From: a virus
Virus record (IMG/VR): IMGVR_UViG_3300042518_000947
Span: 1-37,997 of that record
DNA length: 37,997 bases
Direction: 5' to 3' (one strand)
The translations under genes were made by a program, and so were the position numbers. The notes below the pieces were generated by a model, which was not told where the DNA came from, searched no databases, and saw only the letters and a list, made by a program, of their open reading frames with translations. Positions within the stretch are counted from its first letter, which is position 1. Each line of letters opens with the position of its first letter. Positions 14,623 through 23,009 of the stretch are shown here, piece after piece.

Positions 14623-15461
14623 CCACTGATGAGGCAAGAGCAACGTTTCGATGCGGCCCATACGCTTGCACGATGCCGGGCACTGACTGTGCCAAACGGC
14701 ACGCGACGGCCGTCCAGACACGCGACGCCCGGCGTGGCAAGTGCATCGCATGCCCCGATGGCGCGCAGAGGGCGTCCGCGCTCGGCATCGGTCGACCGCG
14801 GTGTCCTGCGGCGCCTGATGGTATCGTGTGCGGCGCTGCGCCTGAGCCGGGCCGGCGGACGTGCCGGGCGCACAGGGCACACGAGGAGGTCACGCGCCCC
14901 GTGGCCTACGAGCGCAGGGACGCAACCGAGTACGATGCGGCACCGGCTGAGCCTGTACCGCCGACAGGACGGAGGGTCCCGGTTTCTCCGATGGACATGG
15001 ACTGCCGGAGATGTCGGCGCCGGTACGTGACGTCGAGTCGGTCACCCGAAGCAATCCGCGAGTGGTGCCCGCGGTGTCGAGACTCGGTGCGTGGCATGCT
15101 CCGGCGGGCGTATCGCGACGACTCGCCGGAGACCATGCGGCGCGTGCTGCTCGGAGACGTCGACATCGAGATTGACCATGCCCCGTCCGCCACGGTCAAG
15201 GCTGGGGTGGTCGAGTGCTGTGAGTGCGGCCGGGTCGGGACCCGGCGCTTGCTAGAGGGTGACCCGCTGCGCCCGTGGTGTCGCGGTTGCCGCAATCGGG
15301 CGGCGAAGGCGCTGCGAGTGCGCGGCATCGATCCGCAGTCGGCGGACCTCGTCCGGTGGCTGTCGACACCGAAGGAGCAGCGCGCCCGGCCCGCATACTA
15401 CGAGCGGCACGAGTGCCCGACTTGCGGACAGCGAGTAAGGCGGAGCAGAGTGAAGCGATGA
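14619..15461 (+). CDS. Multi-zinc-ribbon protein of unknown function
   Basis: A 280-residue protein with many paired cysteines: CIAC; CGAA with CRAH; CRRC with CPRC; CCEC with CRGC; and CPTC near the end. These make at least three or four treble-clef or ribbon-like zinc sites. An Asp-rich stretch (GDVDIEIDHAPSA) sits in the middle; IDH resembles the start of some HNH modules, but no full HNH motif is visible. ATG 14619 overlaps the recU stop. It lies just before the small terminase gene. HNH-type proteins help cohesive-end packaging in some phages, so a relation to packaging is possible but unproven. Confidence 0.6.
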   Translation: MTTDEARATFRCGPYACTMPGTDCAKRHATAVQTRDARRGKCIACPDGAQRASALGIGRPRCPAAPDGIVCGAAPEPGRRTCRAHRAHEEVTRPVAYERRDATEYDAAPAEPVPPTGRRVPVSPMDMDCRRCRRRYVTSSRSPEAIREWCPRCRDSVRGMLRRAYRDDSPETMRRVLLGDVDIEIDHAPSATVKAGVVECCECGRVGTRRLLEGDPLRPWCRGCRNRAAKALRVRGIDPQSADLVRWLSTPKEQRARPAYYERHECPTCGQRVRRSRVKR

Positions 15462-15925
15462 AGGTGAAGAAGCAATTCAGCGCCGACGAACCGCTCCCGC
15501 CGAAACGGCCATTCAAGCTACCGCATTGGTCGGACCCAGAACTTATCGAGCGGATGGCCGCTTCGATGCGGATGGGGTGCTCGGAGGTCGCAGTGTCGCT
15601 CCGTGAGGGGCTGTCCGAGCGCATCATCTCGGTGTGGCTCGTCCAGTGGCGCGACGAGTTGGGGCGCCTGATGGAAGCGCATGCCGAGGGAAAGGACATC
15701 GAACCGTCCCCGATGTTTGAGGCGTTAGCGCCTCTCGCGCGTGCGCGGGGTGAGTGGCTGTGCGATGCTGAGGTCAAGGCGCTTGCGGGCGACCCCGGCG
15801 CAATGTGGGCGCTCCCACGCCGGTGCTCGGCGATGTGGGGGACCAAGGACCATGTAACCGTCGACTCCGGCCCGTCGCCGGACAAAGAGGTCGCGGCGGC
15901 ACTTCGGAAACTGAGGGGGGAATGA
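15458..15925 (+). CDS. Putative terminase small subunit
   Basis: A 155-residue protein. After a Pro/Lys-rich start, residues 25-70 form a helix-turn-helix-like region (DPELIERMAASMRMGCSEVAVSLREGLSERIISVWLVQWRDEL), the usual DNA-recognition part of small terminases. A helical middle and a charged C-terminal tail (DKEVAAALRKLRGE) follow, as in subunits that contact the large terminase. ATG 15458 overlaps the previous stop. The large subunit follows three genes downstream, which supports the role, though the fold call rests on pattern. Confidence 0.55.
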   Translation: MKVKKQFSADEPLPPKRPFKLPHWSDPELIERMAASMRMGCSEVAVSLREGLSERIISVWLVQWRDELGRLMEAHAEGKDIEPSPMFEALAPLARARGEWLCDAEVKALAGDPGAMWALPRRCSAMWGTKDHVTVDSGPSPDKEVAAALRKLRGE

Positions 15926-16272
15926 TGGACCTGCGAGGACTTGCGGCCCGAGAGTGCGCCCGGCCGGAGCCTGCGCCGAAACCCGGCACCGTCGACGTGA
16001 CGGCGCATCTGCTCGCCATGATGCGCGCGTCCGGCGTGTCGCCCGATGTCGTCGCTGACATCGAGGCTCGGGCCGCGTTCGGCCGGCAGAAGTACGGCAC
16101 GACCCTCCACGCCGACAACGGCCGCGACCATGCCGTCGACCTGCGGCAGGAACTTGCGGACGCCTGTCAGTACGCGGCGGCCGGCATCATGGCCGGGCAG
16201 TCGGAGGATGTCGCGCGGGTGCTCGACCGGTACTTGGTGGTCCTGTCGTGGCTGCGGAGGTTGGCGCGATGA
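15922..16272 (+). CDS. MazG-like / all-alpha NTP pyrophosphohydrolase-like protein
   Basis: A 116-residue helical protein. The block RAAFGRQKYGTTLHADNGRDHAVDLRQELADACQYAAAGI is typical of MazG-like/dCTPase-like proteins: an Arg/Lys-Tyr-Gly element, then Asp and the EL-x-DA-x-x-Y helix whose acidic residues bind Mg2+. Enzymes of this fold hydrolyse nucleoside triphosphates to monophosphates, which in phages can shape nucleotide pools or alarmones. The first of two Met codons overlaps the small terminase stop. Finding it between the terminase genes is a common mosaic insertion. Confidence 0.6.
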   Translation: MMDLRGLAARECARPEPAPKPGTVDVTAHLLAMMRASGVSPDVVADIEARAAFGRQKYGTTLHADNGRDHAVDLRQELADACQYAAAGIMAGQSEDVARVLDRYLVVLSWLRRLAR

Positions 16273-16556
16273 CCTACGAGCAGGGTGTGGCTTGGCTTGA
16301 GCGCAGCGGGTTCGCCGCGTCGTCGTCCGTCAGGTCACGGTGGCTGACGAGCATGCCCGGCGGGCAAGCGCTCGTTGAGGTATCCTACGTGTGGGCCGTC
16401 GGTCGGAAGCCATGGGGCGCCCGCATCGGCCTTGCGGTCGGAGAGGGGGCGACACCTGCCGCGGCGCTGAGGCGCGTCGCGAAGGCGTGCCGCGCCCTCT
16501 GCTCCGACGAGATGATGACCTGCGGCTACATCGACGGGTTGACGGTGACGAAGTGA
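16269..16556 (+). CDS. Protein of unknown function, paralogue of the next gene
   Basis: A 95-residue alpha-beta protein. Pattern: LERSGFAASSSVRSRWLTS, a beta strand with VEVSYVWAV, then GLAVGEGATPAAALRRVAKACRAL. The same blocks, in the same order, are seen in the following gene (LVESWGFKPHDLRREWSAT, VVVECVP, AGVGVNPDDAMRDAVRAIER). I infer a tandem duplication with strong divergence. The function is unknown. The start and stop both overlap their neighbours. Confidence 0.6.
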   Translation: MTYEQGVAWLERSGFAASSSVRSRWLTSMPGGQALVEVSYVWAVGRKPWGARIGLAVGEGATPAAALRRVAKACRALCSDEMMTCGYIDGLTVTK

Positions 16557-16849
16557 GTGCCAAAATGCCGATTTCCGATGCTGTGGCACTGGTCGAGTCG
16601 TGGGGCTTCAAGCCGCACGACCTGCGCCGCGAGTGGTCGGCGACGATTGACGGGCTCGACGTCGTGGTCGAGTGCGTTCCGTGCGCGGGAGTTCGGCGGT
16701 TCGAAGTCCGCATGAACGGCATGCTCGCGGGTGTCGGCGTCAACCCGGATGACGCGATGCGCGATGCGGTCCGCGCCATTGAGCGCACCCGGCGCAAGTT
16801 CGGGATATTGGCGAAGACGTTCGGCAAGTTCGCAGGGGTCGACGGGTGA
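16553..16849 (+). CDS. Protein of unknown function, paralogue of the preceding gene
   Basis: A 98-residue protein starting at a GTG that overlaps the previous stop (GTGA); an in-frame ATG at 16565 is possible. It shares the layout of the previous protein: N-terminal helix with W-GF, a central beta pair, and a C-terminal helix with P-x-x-A-x-R. It ends with an additional basic tail (RTRRKFGILAKTFGKF) that could touch DNA or the terminase. Its stop overlaps the large terminase GTG. Confidence 0.6.
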   Translation: MSAKMPISDAVALVESWGFKPHDLRREWSATIDGLDVVVECVPCAGVRRFEVRMNGMLAGVGVNPDDAMRDAVRAIERTRRKFGILAKTFGKFAGVDG

Positions 16850-18264
16850 AGCCCGGCGGCATCGGGAGCTTTGATTGGTTCCCGTGGCAGGCCGACGCGC
16901 TCGGGTGCGTGCTCGCACCGGACGGCCGACCTGTCGCATGGGCCGGCGGCAAGGGGTCCGGCAAGTCGGTGGTTGCATGCGCGGGCGCCGTGCTCGTCGC
17001 GTCAACCCGGCCGGGCGCTGAGGTGGCGCTCGTGATGGACACGTACAAGAACCTGCGGGACATCCACCTCCCCATTCTGTCGCGCATGGCTGCAAGTGCA
17101 GGGTTCACGCACCGGCCGTCCGATGCCGAGTTCGTCGGCCCCAGCGGGTCGGTGATTCGAATGCGGCACCTTGACACGGTGGGTGACCCGCGACTTGGTG
17201 GGAGCCCCATCGAGGGCATGAATCTGCACGCCGTCTTCGCCGACGAGTGCCAACAGATTGACCCGCGATATTGGGGCACGTTCAACGAACGGGCTCGCGT
17301 GACCGTGACGGATGTGCAGGGTGTGCCGTGCCTGCCGCGCGTGGTGACCTCCGGGCTGCCGGTGTCAACGTGGTGGTGCGCCGAGACGGCGAGGGCCGGC
17401 GGGCGCGTCTTCCGGCCGAAAACGCGAGACAATACGGCGCTCGACCCGAGCTATGAAGCGAACCTCCGCGCGACCTACACCGAGCGCATGGCCCGGGCGA
17501 TGCTCGACGGTGAGGAGTACGCGCCAGAGGGCCAAATCGTCGAGGAGTACCGGGCCGCGCTCGAGCCGCACGGCACGCTGACGGACTGGACGCCGGACCC
17601 TTCGGCGTGTCGGTTCGTCCTCGCGATGGACCTCGGATTGAACAACCCGCATGCCCTGTTGGCGGCCGAGGATGCAGAGCGCGGCCGGTGGGTCGTCATC
17701 CGCGAGTGGTACTCGACGGGGCGGCCTATCACCATTGCGGAGTTCTGCCGGCGCATCGGCCGAGACTGCGTGCCGCGTCGCGTGTGGAAGCCAGGAGCCC
17801 TACCCATCGACGAGGTCGTGACCGACCCGGCTGGTGCTGCGCACTCGGCGCACACCGGGCACTCTGACCTTGACCTGATTGCGCTCGCCCCGCCGGACGG
17901 TCTCGGGTTGCGCCCGCTCGTCGAGACCATCCCCGAGAGGCGTTCCGTCGTCGGGTCGCTGAATCGGATGCGCCTCGCAATCGAGCGAGGGCGGCTGCTG
18001 ATTCACCGCTCCGTGTACGAGGCCGGGCTGCGCGACGACTCCGGGCGGTCTCTGCATGCGTCGCTCGTCGGGTACAGGTGGGACCCGCGCGGGCGGGAAG
18101 AGCCGATGAAGGACGGCATCACCGACCACGCTGTTGACGCCCTCCGCTACCTGTCGCGGCGGGTCCTGTGGCATGTTGTCGAGGCTCCGGCGTTGCCGGG
18201 CGCGGCGTCAAGGCCCGCGCCGGTCGCGTCCGGTGTCCGGTCGTCGGGCAGGGTGGCGAGGTAG
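16846..18264 (+). CDS. terL: Terminase large subunit (ATPase and nuclease)
   Basis: A 472-residue packaging motor. The ATPase domain has Walker A GGKGSGKS (residues 34-41) and Walker B ending in Asp133-Glu134 (AVFADEC), followed by the coupling motif region (VVTSGLP). The RNase H-like nuclease domain shows Asp262 (LAMDLGLNNP), Asp327 (VTDPAG) and Asp427/Asp431 (TDHAVDALRY), the metal-binding acidic residues that cut concatemers. The length is usual. GTG 16846 overlaps the previous stop. It is the last gene of this operon; a palindrome and a new promoter follow. Confidence 0.93.
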   Translation: MKPGGIGSFDWFPWQADALGCVLAPDGRPVAWAGGKGSGKSVVACAGAVLVASTRPGAEVALVMDTYKNLRDIHLPILSRMAASAGFTHRPSDAEFVGPSGSVIRMRHLDTVGDPRLGGSPIEGMNLHAVFADECQQIDPRYWGTFNERARVTVTDVQGVPCLPRVVTSGLPVSTWWCAETARAGGRVFRPKTRDNTALDPSYEANLRATYTERMARAMLDGEEYAPEGQIVEEYRAALEPHGTLTDWTPDPSACRFVLAMDLGLNNPHALLAAEDAERGRWVVIREWYSTGRPITIAEFCRRIGRDCVPRRVWKPGALPIDEVVTDPAGAAHSAHTGHSDLDLIALAPPDGLGLRPLVETIPERRSVVGSLNRMRLAIERGRLLIHRSVYEAGLRDDSGRSLHASLVGYRWDPRGREEPMKDGITDHAVDALRYLSRRVLWHVVEAPALPGAASRPAPVASGVRSSGRVAR

Positions 18265-18265
18265 C

Positions 18266-18281
18266 GCGCAACCGGTTGCGC
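18266..18281. promoter_or_regulatory. Perfect 16-base palindrome upstream of the head promoter, operator candidate
   Basis: GCGCAACCGGTTGCGC starts one base after the terL stop and lies 11 bases before the -35 box of the head promoter. The flanking sequence adds TGCGCA twice (about 18282-18299). A dimeric activator or repressor could bind here. A hairpin is possible, but no T-run follows, so a terminator is less likely. Confidence 0.5.
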
Positions 18282-18292
18282 TGCGCACGGTG

Positions 18293-18321
18293 TTGCGCAC
18301 TTCCGCCGGTCCGTGTAGGGT
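18293..18321 (+). promoter_or_regulatory. Leaderless promoter of the head operon
   Basis: TTGCGC (18293-18298), 17-base spacer, TAGGGT (18316-18321), then 6 bases to ATG 18328. GTGTAGGGTGCG here is identical to the tail operon promoter (24052-24063). Confidence 0.75.
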
Positions 18322-18327
18322 GCGGCC

Positions 18328-19644
18328 ATGACCCTACTCGGCCGCGTCGACGAGGTCCGCGCCCGCGCTCTACTGAGCACGGACGAGCGCCCGTCTGCGC
18401 CGATGGGGGTCGGAGGTGGCTACGTCACCGGGCTCGGGGCAGTCTACGAACCAGCGACGGCCAAGCGGGCGCATCCTGAGAGAATGAGGCTGTTCCGGGC
18501 GGCGAAGGTCGCGGCCCCCGTCTACCTCGCCTCGCAGATGTGGTCCAACACCCTGCGCCTTGCGACCCCGTCCATTGAGGCGGCCGACGACTCGCCCGAA
18601 TCCGAGAGCTACGCGGAGCACGTCCGCGCCAGTCTCGGCATCGGCACCGTCTCGCCGGTCGGCGTCCGATGGTCGGAGGTGTTCGCGGAACTGCTCGGCG
18701 CCGTCGAGTACGGATTTAGCCTGCACGAACTGGTGTGCATCGATGTCGGCGGGCGGTGGTACACCGTGCTGGAGCACCGCGACCAGGCGAGCGTCAGCCA
18801 TTGGTTGTGGTCGGCCCGCGACGAGTGGGTCGGGGCCGTGCAGCAACCGCGCGACCGATTTAGCGGCGGAATCACGCTGCCGGCGGGTCGACTGCTCCGG
18901 TTGACGTGGTGCCCGGAGTCGCGGACCGATGCGTCCGGCATGGGCTACCTGCGGCCGATGGAGCCGCTTGCGGCGGACTACCAGTTGCTTTCGGCCCTCC
19001 GCGCCGTCGCTGCGCAGCGGTGGGCGGTCCCGACGCCGATTGCGACCATCTCGGCCGAGGATGAGGCTCGCAAGGGTCAGGACGCTCGGACCGACGCCGA
19101 AGACCTTCAGGTCATGCTTGCGGCCTACGCATCGGGCGACCGGGCACACATTGTCCTGCCGTCCGGGTGGACCCTGTCGAGCTACGGCGGAGAGTTCCGG
19201 CTTTCGGACATCGAGGCGTCCATCGACTCGACGGCCCGCCGCATCATGGAAGTCCTACTGCAGCAATACCTGATGTTGGGGTCGGCGAACGCCGGAGGGT
19301 CCTACTCTGCGAGCGAGACGCAGCTTTCGGCGATGCGCGGGGCCGCGCAGGGTGTGCTTGAGTGGCTCGCGGAGCAGGTGTCGGCGCTCTACATCCCGCG
19401 CTGCATCGAGTGGGCGTTCGGCGACGTCGACCCCATGAAGCTGCCGCGCCTGCGGTTCGACGGGCTGTCGAGTGAGGTGTTCATGTCGCACCTTGCGGCG
19501 CTGCCGGGGCTTGTCGCGTCGCGGGTCGTCCCGTTGACCCGGGAGCTGCAAGAGGCCGTTGGCCGGGCGCTCGAAGTGCCTGAGCCTGTCGCGCCTGCGT
19601 CCATCGCTGAGGCCATTGCCCCGCCAATGCCGGAGGTGGAGTGA
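18328..19644 (+). CDS. Mu-like (DUF935-type) portal protein
   Basis: A 438-residue portal protein. It fits the DUF935/Mu gp29-like portals: an early block with RLFRAAKVAAPVYLASQM, then VRWSEVFAELLGAVEYGFSLHELV, WYTVLEHR, AGRLLRLTWCPE, GYLRPMEPLAADYQLL, and a long C-terminal helix region (IMEVLLQQYLML, LEWLAEQVSALYIPRCIEWAFG). Portals form the twelve-fold ring at one capsid vertex through which DNA enters and to which the tail attaches. It starts without a ribosome binding site, 6 bases after a -10 box, so it is probably translated from a leaderless message. Order terL-portal-protease supports the call. Confidence 0.85.
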   Translation: MTLLGRVDEVRARALLSTDERPSAPMGVGGGYVTGLGAVYEPATAKRAHPERMRLFRAAKVAAPVYLASQMWSNTLRLATPSIEAADDSPESESYAEHVRASLGIGTVSPVGVRWSEVFAELLGAVEYGFSLHELVCIDVGGRWYTVLEHRDQASVSHWLWSARDEWVGAVQQPRDRFSGGITLPAGRLLRLTWCPESRTDASGMGYLRPMEPLAADYQLLSALRAVAAQRWAVPTPIATISAEDEARKGQDARTDAEDLQVMLAAYASGDRAHIVLPSGWTLSSYGGEFRLSDIEASIDSTARRIMEVLLQQYLMLGSANAGGSYSASETQLSAMRGAAQGVLEWLAEQVSALYIPRCIEWAFGDVDPMKLPRLRFDGLSSEVFMSHLAALPGLVASRVVPLTRELQEAVGRALEVPEPVAPASIAEAIAPPMPEVE

Positions 19645-21260
19645 TGCCCCTCCGGCGCACCGCCTCAGAGTCGGTCCGGTCCGCCGTCCGTCGCGGCCTC
19701 GCGATGTACGATGAGGGCAAGGGTGGCGACGGGCTCAAGCCGGAGACCGTGCGCCGCGCCCGCAGCATCGAGGCCGGCGAGGCGCAGTCCATCGAGTGGC
19801 TCACTGTCGAGGCGCCTGCATGGTTCGCGCGTCACGACGGAACCCGGCCGGAGGATGTCGAGGGCTCGCCGTGGCAAGTCGCGTGGCTCCTGTGGGGCGG
19901 CGACGCAGGACGCGCATGGGCCAACCGGGAGAAGGAACGCCGCGCCCGGATGGAGGCGGCAGGAGAGACCACCATGGCGATGACGGTGCCGACCAAGGAC
20001 GGGCAGGGGCTTGGGGGCTTCCTTGCGGAACTGAAGGATGCCGCGCGCTCGAAGTTGATCGGCCCGGCGGCGTCCGAGTCTGATGCGTGGGTCCGACTCG
20101 AAGACGACACCATCACCGGGTCGGAGTTCGTGGCCAAACTCTGCACGTCGGAATCTGATCAGTACTACCGCATCCCCTACACTCGCGGCGACGACGGCCG
20201 CATCGTGCTCGGCGATGCCGTGCCGGTCGACGAAGTGACGACCTACGTCACCGCGGAGCCGCCTCCGGTGTCGATGGGTCTCGTGCTCGAATCGCTGCCG
20301 GTGCATGCGCCGCCGACCGAGGGATTGACTCGCGGGCGACCGGTGCAACTTCTCCGCGTCGGCCCGCTGCATGACCCGATGACGGGGGCGCATCTGCTCG
20401 ACGTCACTGACGACCTCTGCGCGGGCATCGCCCTCGCGGCGTCGCGTCAGGGGTACGGCGTGCCGGTGGACATGGGGCACGCGCTCTACTCGGACGGCGA
20501 CGGGGCCAAGCTCTATGGTCGTCTCGTCGAGGTCGAAGCACGCCCCGGGTCTGGTCTGTGGGGTGTCCCCGAGTGGACGGAGGCCGGGCGCTCGCTGCTC
20601 TCGGCGTCTCCGGGGCTGTACTACCTCTCGCCGACGTTGCTCGGCGCCCCGAAGGACCCGAAGACCGGCGAGACGCTGCCCGGTCGCATGCTCCATTCCG
20701 TCTCTCTGACCGCGCGGCCTCGTCAGGACGCGCTCGAATCACTGGCGCTCTCGCAGGGCGCCGCAGCCGGGGCGCGGAGCCCCACAGGAGGCCCCATGGC
20801 GGGGAATCAGGGGACCGGCACCCCGAAGCCGGACGATGTGGTCACGCTGTCGCAGGCGGAACATTCCGCCTTGCTGCTCGCGCAGACCGAACTGACCAAG
20901 GTCAAGGCGGACCTCTCGGCCAAGGACGCCGAGGCCGTCACGCTCGCGCAGCGGGTGACCGCTCTCGAAGGCGCGGCCCTCGCCCGCACCGTCGAGGACG
21001 AGTGCGCCGCGGCCGAGAAGGCGGGCAAGGTGGTGGGGCCGGCGCTGCGCAAGGTGCTGCTGTCGATGCCGCAGGCCGACCGCTCCACGCTGCTCGGCGA
21101 ACTGCCGGCGTCGCGGCCGGTGGCGCCCATCGGTCATGGCGACCGGGTCGAGGCCAAGGACCCGAAGGACCCGGCCGTCGTGACCGAGGCCGTCAAACTC
21201 GCCCGCGAAAAGGGCATCGAGTACCGTGAGGCTCTTCGCCTCGCGCAGGGGGTGGCGTGA
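19644..21260 (+). CDS. Mu I-like capsid maturation protease with C-terminal scaffold
   Basis: A 538-residue protein. ATG 19644 (behind GGAGG, TGATG junction) is preferred over GTG 19641. Residues about 1-100 resemble a module often found in phage head genes (ESVRSAVRRGL, SIEAGEAQSIEW, WQVAWLLWGGDAGRAW). The protease part (about 190-370) follows the Mu I pattern: VQLLRVGPLHD, GVPVDMGHALY with a likely catalytic His, AKLYGRLVEVEAR, YYLSPTLLGAP and GRMLHSVSLTARPRQ. The C-terminal 150 residues form a coiled coil (TELTKVKADLSAKDAEAVTLAQRVTALEG) that acts as scaffold and has its own internal start at 20796. Confidence 0.8.
   Translation: MPLRRTASESVRSAVRRGLAMYDEGKGGDGLKPETVRRARSIEAGEAQSIEWLTVEAPAWFARHDGTRPEDVEGSPWQVAWLLWGGDAGRAWANREKERRARMEAAGETTMAMTVPTKDGQGLGGFLAELKDAARSKLIGPAASESDAWVRLEDDTITGSEFVAKLCTSESDQYYRIPYTRGDDGRIVLGDAVPVDEVTTYVTAEPPPVSMGLVLESLPVHAPPTEGLTRGRPVQLLRVGPLHDPMTGAHLLDVTDDLCAGIALAASRQGYGVPVDMGHALYSDGDGAKLYGRLVEVEARPGSGLWGVPEWTEAGRSLLSASPGLYYLSPTLLGAPKDPKTGETLPGRMLHSVSLTARPRQDALESLALSQGAAAGARSPTGGPMAGNQGTGTPKPDDVVTLSQAEHSALLLAQTELTKVKADLSAKDAEAVTLAQRVTALEGAALARTVEDECAAAEKAGKVVGPALRKVLLSMPQADRSTLLGELPASRPVAPIGHGDRVEAKDPKDPAVVTEAVKLAREKGIEYREALRLAQGVA
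20796..21260 (+). CDS. Nested scaffold protein (internal in-frame start)
   Basis: Inside the protease gene, in the same frame, AGGAGG (20786-20791) stands 4 bases before ATG 20796. The 154-residue product starts with MAGNQGTGTPKPDD and is mainly a coiled coil with a charged C-terminus. In lambda (C/Nu3) and Mu (I/Z) a separate scaffold is made in just this way from the 3' end of the protease gene and directs capsid assembly before being removed by the protease. Confidence 0.65.
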   Translation: MAGNQGTGTPKPDDVVTLSQAEHSALLLAQTELTKVKADLSAKDAEAVTLAQRVTALEGAALARTVEDECAAAEKAGKVVGPALRKVLLSMPQADRSTLLGELPASRPVAPIGHGDRVEAKDPKDPAVVTEAVKLAREKGIEYREALRLAQGVA

Positions 21261-21652
21261 TGGATCGCATCGAAATCACCTGCATCGCGTCCGGGACCGT
21301 GACCAAGGGGCAGGCGGTCAAGTGCACCGGGCAGTCCGGCGGCAATCTCGTGGTCGCGCAGGCGACGGCGGCGACGGATCTGTTCTACGGCATCGCCCTG
21401 GAGACGGTCGCGACGGGCAAGCTCGTGCGCATCTGCTACCACGGCAAGTGCGAGGCCATCGCGGCCGGGGTCATCACGGCGGGCACGCACAAGCTGCTCT
21501 CCGTGACGTCGGACGGCGAGTTGGAGCCCTACGCCGTGGGCGACATCCCGGCGGCGGTGTTCCTCGGGTCGAAGAAGGGTTCGGCGACCGCCGCGGCCAA
21601 CGACATCATCGACGTGCTCGTGATTCACGGCGCCGTCGACACCATCGAGTAA
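21260..21652 (+). CDS. DUF2190-type capsid decoration protein
   Basis: A 130-residue all-beta protein. The pattern ITCIASGTVTKGQAVKCTG, DLFYGIALETVATGKLVRICYHGKCEAIAAGVITAG and the closing GSATAAANDIIDVLVIHG matches the DUF2190 family, found beside major capsid genes and thought to stabilise the shell by adding trimers on its surface. ATG 21260 (TGATG junction) is preferred over GTG 21257. It stands between the protease/scaffold and the major capsid gene, as expected. Confidence 0.82.
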   Translation: MDRIEITCIASGTVTKGQAVKCTGQSGGNLVVAQATAATDLFYGIALETVATGKLVRICYHGKCEAIAAGVITAGTHKLLSVTSDGELEPYAVGDIPAAVFLGSKKGSATAAANDIIDVLVIHGAVDTIE

Positions 21653-21666
21653 AGGAGGACTGAGAC

Positions 21667-22716
21667 ATGCCCGTCAGTTACACCTCGTATCGGGCCGTGG
21701 ACTCGGAGTTCTCCGGGTTCCTCGCGACCACGAAACCGAAGCAGGACTACGTCGGCCGGGTCATGACCCCGCGCATCCGGGTCAACAGCCCCGACTTTGC
21801 CGGCAAGATCTGGGTTGACACGCACGTCAGCGCCATGGGGACGCCGCAGTCGCTCGTCGTCGCGCCCGGCGCCCCGCTCCCGAAGATGACCACGGCCGAC
21901 CCGTCCACCGTGAGCTACGAGACCGTGTGCTACGGCCTCGCCTCGAACGGCATCCCGAAGCGCGGCGCGGCCCGCAGCAAGCTCCCGGTGGACCTCGTGC
22001 AGCGGGAGATGAGCATTCTTCAGGATGCCCTTCTCATCGCCGAAGAGGTCCGGTACGCCACGCTCTACCAGACCTCGGGCAACTGGACGACCACGGCGGC
22101 GTGCAACTCGCTCGGCGGCGCGGCCAAGTGGTCGAGCCGGACGGCGACCCCGTTCAGCGACCTCCACGAATTCCTGGAGACCTACCACGCGGCGGCACAC
22201 GGGTACTTCGCGACGGACATCTGCATCCCGTGGCACGTCGCGCAGGCGATGTGCCGCACGTCGGAGGTCCGCGGCGCCATGGTCCTCGTGTCGAGCACGG
22301 AGACCGGCGTCGGGCAGGTCAGCCCGGTCCTGACGATGGATGCCCTTCGCGCCCGGCTGCTCTCGGAACTCGGGCTCCGCGCGCACTTCCCCGCCACGCG
22401 GTACAACACCGCGAACCTCGGGCAGGCGCACGCTGAGGGCTACGTGTGGACCGATACCGTGTGGCTCGGTCGGCTCGACGCCGACGCGGTGCAGGACGGT
22501 GCCAACATCCGCACGGTCGCCACGGCCGCTCTCGGCGTCGACGAGGTCAGCACCCTCATTTCGGCCGGGCTCGGTGACATGGGCGGCATCATGTCGGCCG
22601 GCGTCGACGAACTGATGCCCTCGCAGGGGGACGTCTACATCCCCTACGTGCAGCACGCGGCCGACGAACTCGTCATTTCCGCCGACCTCGGCGCGACCCT
22701 GACGGACTGCCTCTGA
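21667..22716 (+). CDS. Major capsid protein
   Basis: A 349-residue protein. It has the strongest ribosome binding site in the window (AAAGGAGG, 8 bases before the ATG), fitting the high output needed for a capsid subunit. It lies right after protease, scaffold and decoration genes. The sequence has blocks often seen in capsid proteins of the DUF2190-associated type: FAGKIWVDTHVSAMG, LVQREMSILQDALLIAEEVRYATLY, HGYFATDICIPWHVAQAMCR and VWLGRLDADAVQDGANIRTV. The fold (HK97-type) is inferred from length, position and composition. Confidence 0.85.
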   Translation: MPVSYTSYRAVDSEFSGFLATTKPKQDYVGRVMTPRIRVNSPDFAGKIWVDTHVSAMGTPQSLVVAPGAPLPKMTTADPSTVSYETVCYGLASNGIPKRGAARSKLPVDLVQREMSILQDALLIAEEVRYATLYQTSGNWTTTAACNSLGGAAKWSSRTATPFSDLHEFLETYHAAAHGYFATDICIPWHVAQAMCRTSEVRGAMVLVSSTETGVGQVSPVLTMDALRARLLSELGLRAHFPATRYNTANLGQAHAEGYVWTDTVWLGRLDADAVQDGANIRTVATAALGVDEVSTLISAGLGDMGGIMSAGVDELMPSQGDVYIPYVQHAADELVISADLGATLTDCL

Positions 22717-23009
22717 TGCGCGTCCGATTCCGCCCGCTTCACCCCGGCGCCGTCGCTGCGCATCGCGGAGGCGGCGTCTTCCGCGCGGGCGACGTCGTCG
22801 AGTTGAGCGCGGCGGACATCGACCGCATCAACGGCGGTACGCCCGGCATCGACGGAGCCCCGGCGCTCGTGCCTGTCACGGGCGTCGAGGCTGCGGCCGA
22901 CTTCATCGCGGCCATCAGCACTCCGACCCCGGTTAACCCCGAGACCGATGCGGCGGTACCGGATCCGGCCGGGCCGGTCAAGCGCACGCGGGGCAAGCGG
23001 GGCGGCTGA
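22716..23009 (+). CDS. Small head-associated protein
   Basis: A 97-residue protein whose ATG overlaps the capsid stop (TGATG). The N-terminus has a beta/helix pattern (RVRFRPLHPG, GVFRAGDVVELSAADIDRINGG) like small proteins that follow capsid genes; the C-terminus is Pro-rich and ends with a basic tail (KRTRGKRGG). It may connect the head to DNA or the neck. No firm family. The next gene also starts with a TGATG overlap. Confidence 0.6.
   Translation: MRVRFRPLHPGAVAAHRGGGVFRAGDVVELSAADIDRINGGTPGIDGAPALVPVTGVEAAADFIAAISTPTPVNPETDAAVPDPAGPVKRTRGKRGG

Noticed and set aside
18266-18299. The palindrome after terL as a transcription terminator
   Set aside because: A hairpin could form, but it is not followed by a T-run, unlike the clear terminator at 23986; an operator role fits its place before the head promoter better.
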